Shown: positions 37,274 through 45,120 of the stretch, piece after piece
How the letters are laid out: each line of letters begins with the position of its first letter
Position numbering within the stretch: the first letter of the stretch is position 1
Assembly (NCBI RefSeq): GCF_000196015.1
Contig: NC_007973.1
Location: forward strand, 1,674,001 to 1,738,000
Length of the DNA: 64,000 nt
DNA from: Cupriavidus metallidurans CH34
Lineage (GTDB): Bacteria; Pseudomonadota; Gammaproteobacteria; Burkholderiales; Burkholderiaceae
Direction: 5' to 3'
The notes under the pieces: model-generated
Seen by the model: only the letters and a program-made list of their open reading frames with translations
Database searches by the model: none
What the model was told of the DNA's origin: nothing
Translations under genes and position numbers: made by a program

Positions 37274-39265
37274 ATGACACCGTCGCACCCTACTGTTCCT
37301 CAGCCGATTTCCCTCAACCCCGCTGGCCCCGTCGCCCCTGGCGCCCGCCCGAGGATCTGGGCCATGGGCATCAGCCGTCTCTCTCGCGCCTTTGCCGAAC
37401 TGATTCCGGCCTACGCGGGCCGGGCGGAATTCCGGATCGTTGGCCGGGCCTTCGAAGCCGCGGCCAGCGCCATCAACCGGGAGGCACGGGAGAACCGCGT
37501 CGATGTGGTGGTGGCGGGCGGATCGAACGGCGCCTACCTGCGCCAGCATGTCGACGTGCCGGTGGTGCTGGTCAAGGTGACCGGCTTCGACGTCATGAGC
37601 GCGTTAGCCACCGCCCGGCGCATTTCGCCGAAGGTGGCGCTGGTGACGCATGCCTCCACCTACGCCGAGGTCGACGAGTTTGTACGGGCCTTCTCGCTCG
37701 ATATCCCGCGCTACACCTATCTGACTGAAGACGATGCGACCGCACGTGTACGGGCGCTCAAGGAGGAGGGCGTGCGCGTGGTGGTCGGCCCGGGCCTGGT
37801 GACAGACATGGCCGACAAGTACGGGCTCGTCGGCGTGTTTCTCTACTCGGGCAATGCCGTGCGGCTGGCGCTGGAGGATGCAATCGAGGCCGCGCGGTTG
37901 CGTCGTATCGAATCCACGCGACGCGAATACGTGAACACGATTCTTGCCCACCTGAACGAAGGCGTGGCTGCGGTAGACGGCGAGGGGCGGGTGCAGGCGT
38001 TCAATCCGGCGATGGAGCGATTCCTCGGCACGCCTGCCGGGGTTGCGGTGGGTCGCAAGCTATCCACGCTGGCGCCCGGACTGTCCCTCGACGGCGTGAT
38101 GCAGAGCGGCGCGCGCGAGCTCGAAGCAATCCATCGGTTGGGCGACAAGATGGTGGTCGTCAACCGGATTCCGATCATGAGCGAGGCCGGCACGACAGGC
38201 GCCGTGCTGACGATCCAGGACGCCAACGCGATTCACCGCGCGGACCGCAACCTGCGCTCGCGCACACGCGCCCGGGCGGCGGGCGTGCGTTACAGCCTGG
38301 ACGACCTGGCGGGCGATTCGCCGGCGATGAGCGATCTGCGTGCGCTGGCGCGGCGCTATGCGATGGTCGATTCGACCGTTCTGGTCAGCGGCGAAAGCGG
38401 TACCGGCAAGGAAGTGCTGGCGCAGGGGATGCACGACGCGAGTCCGCGCCGCGCCTTTCCCTTCGTGGCGGTCAACTGCGCGGCCTTCCCCGAGACGCTG
38501 CTCGAGTCCGAGCTGTTCGGCTACGAGGAAGGGGCGTTCACGGGCGCCCGGCGTGGCGGCAAGGCCGGCCTGTTCGAGTCGGCGCATAACGGCACGCTGT
38601 TTCTCGACGAGATCGGCGATATGCCGCCGGCGCTGCAAACGCGCCTGCTGCGTGTGCTGCAGGAGAAACAGGTGCTGCCAATCGGCGCGATCGAGGCCGT
38701 GCCGGTCAATGTGCGCGTGATCGCCGCCACGCACCGCGACCTGGCCGCGCTCGTGCGCGATGGGGCATTCCGCCAGGATCTCTACTACCGCCTGAACATC
38801 CTCCGCATCGAGATGCCGCCTTTGCGCGACCGCGCGGGAGACCTGCCCGTGCTGGCGGAACTGCTCTACCGGCGTGCGCAGGAACGGCTTGGCATGTCGG
38901 ATGGGGAACCGCTACCCGCGATCGTGCGGGCACGCCTGGCGCGTTACGTGTGGCCGGGGAATATTCGCGAACTCGAAAACGTGACCGAGCGGATTGCAGT
39001 GCTTGTGGCCGGCGCGAACCTGACACCTGTGGCGCTGCAGCGGGAGTTGCAGGCGGCGGTGCCGGAACTGTTTTCTGGTGATCACGGGACGGCCATCGAA
39101 ATGTCCGACGGCGTGCCCGCGCAATCGCTGGCAGGGGTGGCCAAGGCAAGCCAGGCCGAGCATATCCGCCGTGTGCTGGCCGATTGCGGCGGTAACCGCG
39201 CGGCGGCCTGCGCGCAGCTAGGCATCAGTCCGACAACACTTTGGAGACGGTTGCGCGAGGAGTGA
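37274..39265 (+). CDS. prpR: Propionate catabolism activator PrpR
   Basis: A 663-residue sigma-54-dependent activator. The PrpR_N sensor lies at about 10-200 ([37 protein letters not shown]), then a PAS domain at about 215-320. The AAA+ domain follows, with Walker A GESGTGKE (about 372-379), GAFTGA (about 420-425) and [12 protein letters not shown] Fis-type HTH ends the protein ([20 protein letters not shown]). 2-Methylcitrate is the known co-activator in the family. ATG at 37274 with GGAAG upstream. It is divergent from prpB. Confidence 0.94.
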   Translation: MTPSHPTVPQPISLNPAGPVAPGARPRIWAMGISRLSRAFAELIPAYAGRAEFRIVGRAFEAAASAINREARENRVDVVVAGGSNGAYLRQHVDVPVVLVKVTGFDVMSALATARRISPKVALVTHASTYAEVDEFVRAFSLDIPRYTYLTEDDATARVRALKEEGVRVVVGPGLVTDMADKYGLVGVFLYSGNAVRLALEDAIEAARLRRIESTRREYVNTILAHLNEGVAAVDGEGRVQAFNPAMERFLGTPAGVAVGRKLSTLAPGLSLDGVMQSGARELEAIHRLGDKMVVVNRIPIMSEAGTTGAVLTIQDANAIHRADRNLRSRTRARAAGVRYSLDDLAGDSPAMSDLRALARRYAMVDSTVLVSGESGTGKEVLAQGMHDASPRRAFPFVAVNCAAFPETLLESELFGYEEGAFTGARRGGKAGLFESAHNGTLFLDEIGDMPPALQTRLLRVLQEKQVLPIGAIEAVPVNVRVIAATHRDLAALVRDGAFRQDLYYRLNILRIEMPPLRDRAGDLPVLAELLYRRAQERLGMSDGEPLPAIVRARLARYVWPGNIRELENVTERIAVLVAGANLTPVALQRELQAAVPELFSGDHGTAIEMSDGVPAQSLAGVAKASQAEHIRRVLADCGGNRAAACAQLGISPTTLWRRLREE

Positions 39266-39314
39266 TCGATATCCGGTCCTTCATGAAGTCCGTTATTTCG
39301 CAATTAACGGCCAG

Positions 39315-39335
39315 AATTATTCGCCACCAATAATT
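39315..39335. repeat. AATTATT inverted repeat after prpR
   Basis: AATTATT and AATAATT flank CGCCACC. The repeat lies 50 bases after the prpR stop, between prpR and the convergent egtB-type gene, but has no GC stem, so it is a poor terminator. Confidence 0.35.
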
Positions 39336-39351
39336 TGGGCTAAAAGTCCAA

Positions 39352-39392
39352 GGCCTTGAAAGACCAATAGAAAGACTACAGGAAAGACCGAA
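39352..39392. repeat. GAAAGAC short direct repeats
   Basis: GAAAGAC recurs three times, with 12 bases between starts, followed by a GAAAG copy, just beyond the end of the egtB-type gene (stop at 39410). The role is unknown. Confidence 0.5.
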
Positions 39393-39409
39393 AGGGACTG
39401 GCTTACGCG

Positions 39410-40699
39410 TCAGACATCGTCTGCAAGTCGCACCCCAGTGAACTGCCAGCGCTGGTGCGGATAGAAGAAGTTGCGGTAGCTCGCCCGGATATGGGATTCG
39501 GCGGTGACGCAGGAACCGCCGCGCAGCACCATCTGGCTGCTCATGAACTTGCCGTTGTACTCGCCCACGGCCCCCTCGCGTGGCCGGAAGCGGGGATAGG
39601 GCAGGAAGGCGCTGCCTGTCCACTCCCAAACGTCGCCGAACATCTGACGCAGGGAGCCGGCCGTGTTCTGGCGATCGGGCAAGGGACGTAACGCGCGGCC
39701 TTCCGCGAAATTGCCGGTGGCGGGCAGATTGTGCGCCGCGTGCTCCCATTCAGCCTCGGTCGGCAGGCGGCGCTCCGCCCAGCGCGCGAACGCGTCGGCC
39801 TCGAAGAAACTCACGTGCGTGACCGGGCTGTCCGGATCGACGGGCTGCATTCCGCGCAACGTCATCTGCCACCAAGTGCCATCGCGCTCTTCCCAGTACA
39901 GGGGGGCTTCGATCTGGTTGTCGCAGACCCAGCGCCAGCCGTCGGAGAGCCACAGGCCGGTCGACTGATAGCCGCCATCCTCGATGAATTCAAACCACTG
40001 GTGGTTGCTGACCGGGTGCGAGCACAGCAGGTATGGATGCAACAGTACCTGGTGGCGCGGGCCTTCGCAATCGAATGCGAAACCGTCTCCGCTGTGGCCG
40101 ATCGTCACCACGCCGCCCGGAAAGGCGATCCACTCTGGCGCAGGGCGCGGGTCGGCGATAACCGGGGACGGCAGCGTCGGCGCATAGGCCGGGCGCAGTG
40201 GATTTTGCGCGAACAGATGCAGGATATCGGTCAGCAGGAGTTCCTGATGCTGCTGCTCGTGATGCAGGCCAAGCGTGATCAACGCCGCTTCGTCGTCGGT
40301 CTGGGCCCGCATTAGTAGCGATTCCATCGCTTCATCGACGGCTTCGCGATACGCCAGTACCTCGTCGAGCGACGGCCGTGTCAGCAGCCCGCGGCGCGGG
40401 CGCGGGTGGCGCGCGCCGACAGCTTCATAGTACGAATTGAACAGATAGCGATACTGCGGATCGACTGGCTCGTAATCGGGCAGCCGGGCGCCAAGCACGA
40501 ACTCCTCGAAGAACCAGGTGGTATGGGCAAGATGCCACTTCGCTGGGCTGGCGTCGTCCATGGATTGCACGGTTGCGTCAGCATCTGACAGGTCCGCCAC
40601 CATCGCTTCCGTAGCGCTGCGCACATGACGGTACTGGCTGAGCAGGGCGGGTTCTTGCGGTGGATGACTGGCGGCGGCAGGCAGCAGGGCTGAGGTCAT
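39410..40699 (-). CDS. egtB: EgtB-type sulfoxide synthase
   Basis: A 429-residue protein with a DinB_2 domain (about 20-160: WHLAHTTWFFEEFVL; iron-binding HxxxHxE in LGLHHEQQHQELLLTDI) and a formylglycine-generating-enzyme-like domain (about 185-425: HPVSNHQWFEFIEDGGY, RLPTEAEWEHAAHNLPATGN). EgtB joins a thiol to hercynine on the way to ergothioneine. The partner methyltransferase EgtD is not in this window. The start at 40699 has AGGAG upstream; the frame to 40813 is unsupported. It is convergent with prpR. Confidence 0.9.
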   Translation of the reverse strand: MTSALLPAAASHPPQEPALLSQYRHVRSATEAMVADLSDADATVQSMDDASPAKWHLAHTTWFFEEFVLGARLPDYEPVDPQYRYLFNSYYEAVGARHPRPRRGLLTRPSLDEVLAYREAVDEAMESLLMRAQTDDEAALITLGLHHEQQHQELLLTDILHLFAQNPLRPAYAPTLPSPVIADPRPAPEWIAFPGGVVTIGHSGDGFAFDCEGPRHQVLLHPYLLCSHPVSNHQWFEFIEDGGYQSTGLWLSDGWRWVCDNQIEAPLYWEERDGTWWQMTLRGMQPVDPDSPVTHVSFFEADAFARWAERRLPTEAEWEHAAHNLPATGNFAEGRALRPLPDRQNTAGSLRQMFGDVWEWTGSAFLPYPRFRPREGAVGEYNGKFMSSQMVLRGGSCVTAESHIRASYRNFFYPHQRWQFTGVRLADDV

Positions 40700-40810
40700 G
40701 CAGACTCCTGGAAGGCGCGGCAAATGTCGAACAATCATAGACCCATCCGCATGTCGGGGCGAGCGGTAAGGCCATCGGAGTTTGACTTGGGAGGGCGTTT
40801 GCGAGGCCCA

Positions 40811-40842
40811 CAAAAAAACAGGTGCCTGGGGGAGGCACCTGT
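40811..40842 (-). terminator. Rho-independent terminator after azoR
   Basis: On the minus strand ACAGGTGCCT, loop CCCCC, AGGCACCTGT is followed by TTTTTTT. The stem (40818-40842) lies 66 bases beyond the azoR stop. Confidence 0.9.
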
Positions 40843-40907
40843 CTTAAGGATCGCCGGCACCGGGGGAGGGCGCCGGGAACTACACGGAGAGGGAGATACT
40901 GTCAGGC

Positions 40908-41531
40908 TCAGGCAGCGGCGCGCAGCGCGGCGTCGTTGAGCGCGGCAATCTGCGAGCGGGCGGTCGTGAGACCGGCTTCGCGCGCGTCGGGGCCCATGGC
41001 CAGACCGTGAGCGCGGACGATGCTGATGTCGGTGATACCGAGGAAGCGCAACACCGCATCGATGGTGACTTCGTGCAGGTCCAGCGTGTTGGCGTCCTGA
41101 CGCACGCCGCCTCGCGACGACACCACGATCACGCGCTTGCCGACTGCCAGGCCTTCAGGGCCGTTGGCGGTGTAGCGGAAGGTGCGGCCGGCTTGCGCGA
41201 TGCGGTCGATCCAGGCCTTGAGCTGGCTCGGGATGCTGAAGTTGTACTGCGGCACGCCAATCACCAGCACATCGGCAGCCATGAATTCGGCCAGGAACGT
41301 TTCAGTGCGCTCGAGTTCGGCTTGCTGCACGGCGTTCAGGCCGTCCTTCGGGCCACCCAGCACCGGCAGCAGGTGGTTGCCGAGGTGGGCGGGGGCTTCC
41401 TTGTCCAGATCGCGCACGGTTACCTTGGCGCCTGGGTTCTTGGCAACGAGGTCGGCCACGATGCTGGCGGTCAGGGAACGCGATACGGAGTTGTCGCCCA
41501 GTACGCTCGAATCGATTTGCAGGATGTTCAT
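40908..41531 (-). CDS. azoR: FMN-dependent NADH:quinone/azo reductase AzoR
   Basis: A 207-residue AzoR flavodoxin-like reductase (MNILQIDSSVLGDNSVSRSL, VLVIGVPQYNFSIPSQLKAW, VIVVSSRGGVRQ). It reduces quinones and azo compounds by two electrons using FMN and NADH. ATG at 41531 with GGAG upstream. Divergent from a lysR gene broken by an IS30 element; the regulator is the likely controller of azoR. Confidence 0.94.
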   Translation of the reverse strand: MNILQIDSSVLGDNSVSRSLTASIVADLVAKNPGAKVTVRDLDKEAPAHLGNHLLPVLGGPKDGLNAVQQAELERTETFLAEFMAADVLVIGVPQYNFSIPSQLKAWIDRIAQAGRTFRYTANGPEGLAVGKRVIVVSSRGGVRQDANTLDLHEVTIDAVLRFLGITDISIVRAHGLAMGPDAREAGLTTARSQIAALNDAALRAAA

Positions 41532-41685
41532 GTCTGGCTCCACTTGGGAATTCGGTTTGGATGGCTGAAAGATAGAGGTTCCCCATTGGTGCCGGTAGTG
41601 AGGCAAAATGCAAATGATTGTTCTATCGCTGCAACGGCATGCGCCTCGCCGCCTACGTGCCGTTGCCGCCTTGAAGGAGCCCGCC

Positions 41686-42147
41686 ATGCAGGATCTCAAT
41701 GATTTGTCGCTGTTCGCCCAAGTGGTGCAGCACGGCAGCTTTTCAGCGGCAAGCCGGGCCACCGGCGTGCCGAAATCGCGACTTTCCCGCCGGATTGCAC
41801 AGCTCGAAAAGGAATTGGGTGTGCAATTGCTCCGCCGGACTACACGGCAAGTGCGTGTAACGCCGCTTGGTGAGGCCTACTATGCCCGCTGCCGAGAGAT
41901 GCTCGATGCGGCGGAGGCCGCCCGCGAAGTGATCGAACATGCTCGCGACCAGCCGGGAGGCTTTCTCCGAATCAGTTGCCCGGTCGGTATCGCACAGGTG
42001 CTGCTGGCACCTTCGATCGGTCATTTCATGCGGGCCAACCCCGGCATCCAGCTTGAAGTCGAAGCCACCAACCGCCGCGTCGACGTGATCGCGGAGGGAT
42101 TCGACCTCGCCCTGCGCGTGCGAAACGTGCTGGAGGATTCAAGCCTG
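41686..42147 (+). pseudogene. LysR regulator, 5' part (interrupted by IS30-type element)
   Basis: The first 154 codons of a LysR-type regulator: HTH at about 3-60 (LNDLSLFAQVVQHGSFSAAS, VPKSRLSRRIAQLEKELG) and the start of the effector domain. It is cut at the Leu154 codon by the IS (after 42147). As it stands, the frame runs 13 codons into the IS and stops at 42189, giving a 167-residue product with a DNA-binding domain but no complete effector domain. AAGGAG precedes ATG 41686. Confidence 0.9.
42145..42147. repeat. IS30 target duplication, left copy (CTG)
   Basis: CTG directly precedes the IS left end and is repeated after its right end (43251-43253). Removing the IS and one copy restores one open reading frame. 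Confidence 0.8.
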
Positions 42148-43250
42148 GGCGGTTTCAAGTCCAAGTGCAACAAAAACTCAATGCACTAAATCCGGCTGCT
42201 GGGCCAGCCGCGCCAAATGCTCGGCATAGACCTCGATGGGCTTGCGCCACCCCAGAGTCATCCTGGGCCGTCCATTGAGCTCATCGGCCACAGCGTCCAA
42301 CTGCTCCTGGCTGTAGCCACTCAGATCAGTCCCCTTGGGGAAGTACTGGCGCAAGAGCCCATTGGTGTTCTCGTTGCTCCCCCTTTGCCAGGGACTGTAG
42401 GGGTCGCAGAAGTACACCTTCATGCCTGTGTTCTCGCTGAGCTGGCGGTGCTCGGCCATCTCGCTGCCCCGGTCGTAGGTCAGGGTCTGGCGCATCGGCT
42501 GGGCTATTGTCTTGAGCTTGTCGCTGAAGGCTTGCAGTACATGCGCCGCTGTGGCGGGGTTGGGGTGTGGCAGCTTGACCAGCACCACCAGACGGGTGGT
42601 GCGCTCGACCAGCGTGCCAATCGCACTGGCGTTAGCCTTGCCTTTGATCAGATCACCCTCCCAGTGGCCGGGCAACTGGCGATCCTCGATCTCGGGTGCT
42701 CGCACATGGATGCTCAGCAAGTCTTGCGTCTCCTTGCGGCGATCCTTTCCCCTGGAGCGGGGCCAACGTTTGGCGTGGGCCATGCGCAGGCAGGACACCA
42801 GCTCCTTCTTGAGCTCTCCCCGGGGCTGGGCGTAGATGCAGGTGTAGATGCTTTCGTGTGAGGCTTGCAAGCGGCGATCCTGTGGGTGAAGACGCTGGAG
42901 TTCGTTGGCGATTTGCTGGGGCGACCACTTGTGGCGCAGGTAGTCGCAAACCAGCGGGAACAAGGGCCCTTGGCGGTGCAGCTTGGGGCTGGGACGGGCT
43001 TGGCGTTTGCGATTGTCACTGCGCTGCTGGGCGAACTTGGAGGCGTAGCCCTTGCCGCCTGCATTGCGATTGCACTCGCGGCTGATAGTGCTCTTGTCAC
43101 GCCCCAGGGCCCTGGCTATGGCGCTGAGGCTTTGCTTTTGCTGCAGCCCCAGGGCTATCGCATGGCGTTCGGTCTCACTCAACTGCTGGTAATTTTTCTT
43201 GGTCATCTTGGCCTCAATTCTCGGTGTTGCACTTCGGAATTGAGGCCGCC
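42148..43250 (-). mobile_element. IS30-family insertion sequence, complete
   Basis: A 1103-base element. The left end (42148 on) starts GGCGGTTTCAAGTCCAAGTG and the right end, read inward on the other strand, starts GGCGGCCTCAATTCCGAAGT. They share GGCGG, CAA, TCC and AAGTGCAACA, about 25-26 bases. It is flanked by CTG duplications; IS30 elements give 2-3-base duplications. It carries one intact transposase on the minus strand. The size and type are like IS1088 of Cupriavidus, but I cannot confirm identity. Confidence 0.93.
42178..43206 (-). CDS. IS30-family transposase
   Basis: A 342-residue IS30 transposase. The N-terminal HTH (YQQLSETERHAIALGLQQKQ, SLSAIARALGRDKSTISREC) binds the ends. 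The DDE core includes HWEGDLIKGKANASAIGTLV, LTYDRGSEMAEHRQL and NENTNGLLRQYFPKGTDL. Start at 43206 (MTKKNYQQLSE); the frame extends to 43305 across the IS end and is not used. The gene is intact, so the IS could still be active. Confidence 0.95.
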   Translation of the reverse strand: MTKKNYQQLSETERHAIALGLQQKQSLSAIARALGRDKSTISRECNRNAGGKGYASKFAQQRSDNRKRQARPSPKLHRQGPLFPLVCDYLRHKWSPQQIANELQRLHPQDRRLQASHESIYTCIYAQPRGELKKELVSCLRMAHAKRWPRSRGKDRRKETQDLLSIHVRAPEIEDRQLPGHWEGDLIKGKANASAIGTLVERTTRLVVLVKLPHPNPATAAHVLQAFSDKLKTIAQPMRQTLTYDRGSEMAEHRQLSENTGMKVYFCDPYSPWQRGSNENTNGLLRQYFPKGTDLSGYSQEQLDAVADELNGRPRMTLGWRKPIEVYAEHLARLAQQPDLVH

Positions 43251-43793
43251 CTGGCCGTGCGTACGTTCGGCAAGAGCGAGTTGCGGCTGGTGGCCAGCCC
43301 GGCACTGCTCGACAGCATTGGCCGGCCGCGCACGCCGCAGGCGCTGGAAGGGATGCCCGGCGTCAATCAGAAGCCTCATGATGGCAAGCATGTGTGGCCG
43401 CTGGTCAGCAAGACCGGCGAGCAGGTCCATGTGAGCTACGACCCGAAGCTCATCTCTGATGAGTTTGCGCTGCTGAGGGAAGCGGCAGTTGCCGGCGTCG
43501 GCGTGGCACTGCTGCCGAGCATGTACTGTCGCGATGAAGTCGAGCGCGGGGAGCTTGAAGTACTGCTGCCGCAGTGGGACTTGCCGATGGGGGTGCTGCA
43601 CGCGGTCTTTCCGTCGCGGCAGGGTGTAACACCCGCACTGCGCCGCTTTCTCGACTATCTGGGCGAAGTGTTGCCCGAATGCGCGCGCAAGATGGGAATG
43701 ATTCCGAACGTCAGCCTGGGAATGCACGTGGCGCCACCGACCGAGCCCGCGCAGCGCGCCAGCGGCAAGGCGAAGGAGCTGGAGGCGCCCTGA
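43251..43793 (+). pseudogene. LysR regulator, 3' part (interrupted by IS30-type element)
   Basis: The remaining part of the LysR effector domain, starting with the duplicated CTG then AVRTFGKSELRLVASPALLD. Joined to 41686-42147 with one CTG removed, it gives a 333-residue LysR-type regulator with no other damage, so the insertion is the only visible lesion. The natural stop is TGA at 43791-43793, which lies in a 9-base tandem repeat. Confidence 0.9.
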
Positions 43794-43821
43794 CCGTCCT
43801 GACCGTCCTGACCGTCCTGAC
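43791..43821. repeat. 9-base tandem repeat TGACCGTCC at lysR stop
   Basis: TGACCGTCC is repeated three times (43791, 43800, 43809) with a fourth partial copy (TGAC). The first unit supplies the TGA stop of the lysR gene. Because units are 9 bases, copy-number change would not shift frame. Confidence 0.85.
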
Positions 43822-43898
43822 AGGCCAGGCAGCGGGCAACCGGCACGGTGCTGCGCCTTTACCTTCACGCCAGCACGACCTAATGTAGGGAGTACAGG

Positions 43899-43917
43899 TC
43901 ACATGCGTTCCATGTGA
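43899..43917. promoter_or_regulatory. Inverted repeat upstream of doxX
   Basis: TCACATG and CATGTGA flank CGTTC, 33 bases before the doxX start. A possible operator or leader hairpin. Confidence 0.4.
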
Positions 43918-43949
43918 TCCCGCATTGCCAAATGCAAGGAGCTGTCGAA

Positions 43950-44363
43950 ATGAGTCACTCGCAAGGATCGCAGGATCTTGGCAAGGCCGTACTTCGTATC
44001 GTGCTGGGGGTGCTGATTCTGTTGCACGGTATCTCGAAGATCATGGCTGGCCCGGGTTTCGTGGTGAAGGTGGTCACCGACGCCGGCCTGCCGGTGGAAC
44101 TGTCCTATCTGGTCTACGTGGGCGAGGTGCTGGCCCCCATCCTTCTGATCGTCGGTCTGTGGACCCGGGCGGCGGCGTTGATCGTCGTCGTCAACATGCT
44201 CTTCGCGTTTGGGCTCGTCCACACCAAACAACTCATGGAGATGGCGCCAACCGGTGGCTGGGCGCTGGAGTTGCAGGGGATGTATCTGGCGGGCGCGCTC
44301 GCCGTGGCCCTGCTCGGTGCCGGACGTCTGAGCTTCGGCGGTATCGATGGCAGGTGGAACTGA
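43950..44363 (+). CDS. DoxX family membrane protein
   Basis: A 137-residue DoxX-type protein with four hydrophobic segments (AVLRIVLGVLILLHGISKIM, LSYLVYVGEVLAPILLIVGL, RAAALIVVVNMLFAFGLVHT, LQGMYLAGALAVALLGAG). HGISKIMAGP is a family block. The role of most DoxX proteins is unknown; some take part in oxidative stress or thiosulfate:quinone chemistry. ATG at 43950 with AAGGAG upstream. It precedes the DUF4136 gene by 13 bases, so they probably share a transcript. Confidence 0.9.
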   Translation: MSHSQGSQDLGKAVLRIVLGVLILLHGISKIMAGPGFVVKVVTDAGLPVELSYLVYVGEVLAPILLIVGLWTRAAALIVVVNMLFAFGLVHTKQLMEMAPTGGWALELQGMYLAGALAVALLGAGRLSFGGIDGRWN

Positions 44364-44376
44364 CGGAGGCACCGCG

Positions 44377-44961
44377 ATGCTGAGTCTTGGTGGAATTCGT
44401 CGTGCCGCGCCCTGGATGGTGGTGCTGGTGTCGCTGGCAGGCTGCGCGACTGGCCCTGATATTCGCGCCGACTACAACCATGCGAACGACTTCTCGAAGT
44501 ACCGGACGTTTGGGTTCGTGGCGCATCCTGGCACGGACCGCAGCGGGTACGAGAGCCTGACTACGCAATACCTGAAGACGGCGGTCGAGCGGGAGATGTC
44601 CGCGCGCGGCTATCGGTATGCGGCTCATCTGCCCGACTTGCTGGTCAACTTCAACGCGCAGTTGCGCGAGAAAGTCGTCAGCAACCCGGCCCCGATGCCG
44701 CCGCCCGGATACGCCGGCTACTACGCGTATCGCGGCGGTCTCTATGCGCCATGGCCCGGTTACGGGTTCTACAGCGATACCTACACCTACACCGAGGGCA
44801 CGCTGAATATCGATATCGTCGATGCGCAGAGGAACCAGCTTGTCTGGGAGGGCGTGGCGCAGGGCGATGCCAGCGACGTGGACCCACAGACCCGCCAGCA
44901 GGCTATCGACAAGGTCGTGACGCAGATTTTCCTCAAGTACCCGTTCCGCGCGGCGCAGTAA
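44377..44961 (+). CDS. DUF4136 lipoprotein
   Basis: A 194-residue predicted lipoprotein: signal WMVVLVSLAGC with lipobox LAGC, then the DUF4136 domain (DYNHANDFSKYRTFGFVAH, LNIDIVDAQRNQLVWEGVAQ). A Pro/Gly/Tyr-rich stretch (about 105-140) is unusual. Likely an outer-membrane or periplasmic protein of unknown function. ATG at 44377 with GGAGG upstream. Confidence 0.88.
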   Translation: MLSLGGIRRAAPWMVVLVSLAGCATGPDIRADYNHANDFSKYRTFGFVAHPGTDRSGYESLTTQYLKTAVEREMSARGYRYAAHLPDLLVNFNAQLREKVVSNPAPMPPPGYAGYYAYRGGLYAPWPGYGFYSDTYTYTEGTLNIDIVDAQRNQLVWEGVAQGDASDVDPQTRQQAIDKVVTQIFLKYPFRAAQ

Positions 44962-45078
44962 CGCGTCGCTACGCGGCGCGGCGCACCTTCATCCCTGCGT
45001 CACCATCTTTTTTCACCAAATTAGGCGCTTTCCGCGACATCGCGTCACAAATTCGCGCATGGCACCAGAGCCAGACCC

Positions 45079-45087
45079 GCTACAATC
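45079..45087 (+). promoter_or_regulatory. Possible -10 element before ftsK
   Basis: GCTACAATC (-10 TACAAT, 45081-45086) lies 35 bases before the ftsK start, matching the -10 found before queE. No clear -35 box. Confidence 0.4.
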
Positions 45088-45120
45088 GCTGCCCGTAGTT
45101 TTGAACGTGTCAAATTGATC

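Noticed and set aside
42148..42189. Last 13 codons of the truncated LysR reading into the IS as a designed fusion
   Set aside because: The residues come from the IS end and match no domain; it is a by-product of the insertion.
45025..45120. N-terminal extension of ftsK upstream of 45121
   Set aside because: The frame is open only to the TAG at 45022 and has no ATG or GTG start; a promoter-like -10 lies inside it.
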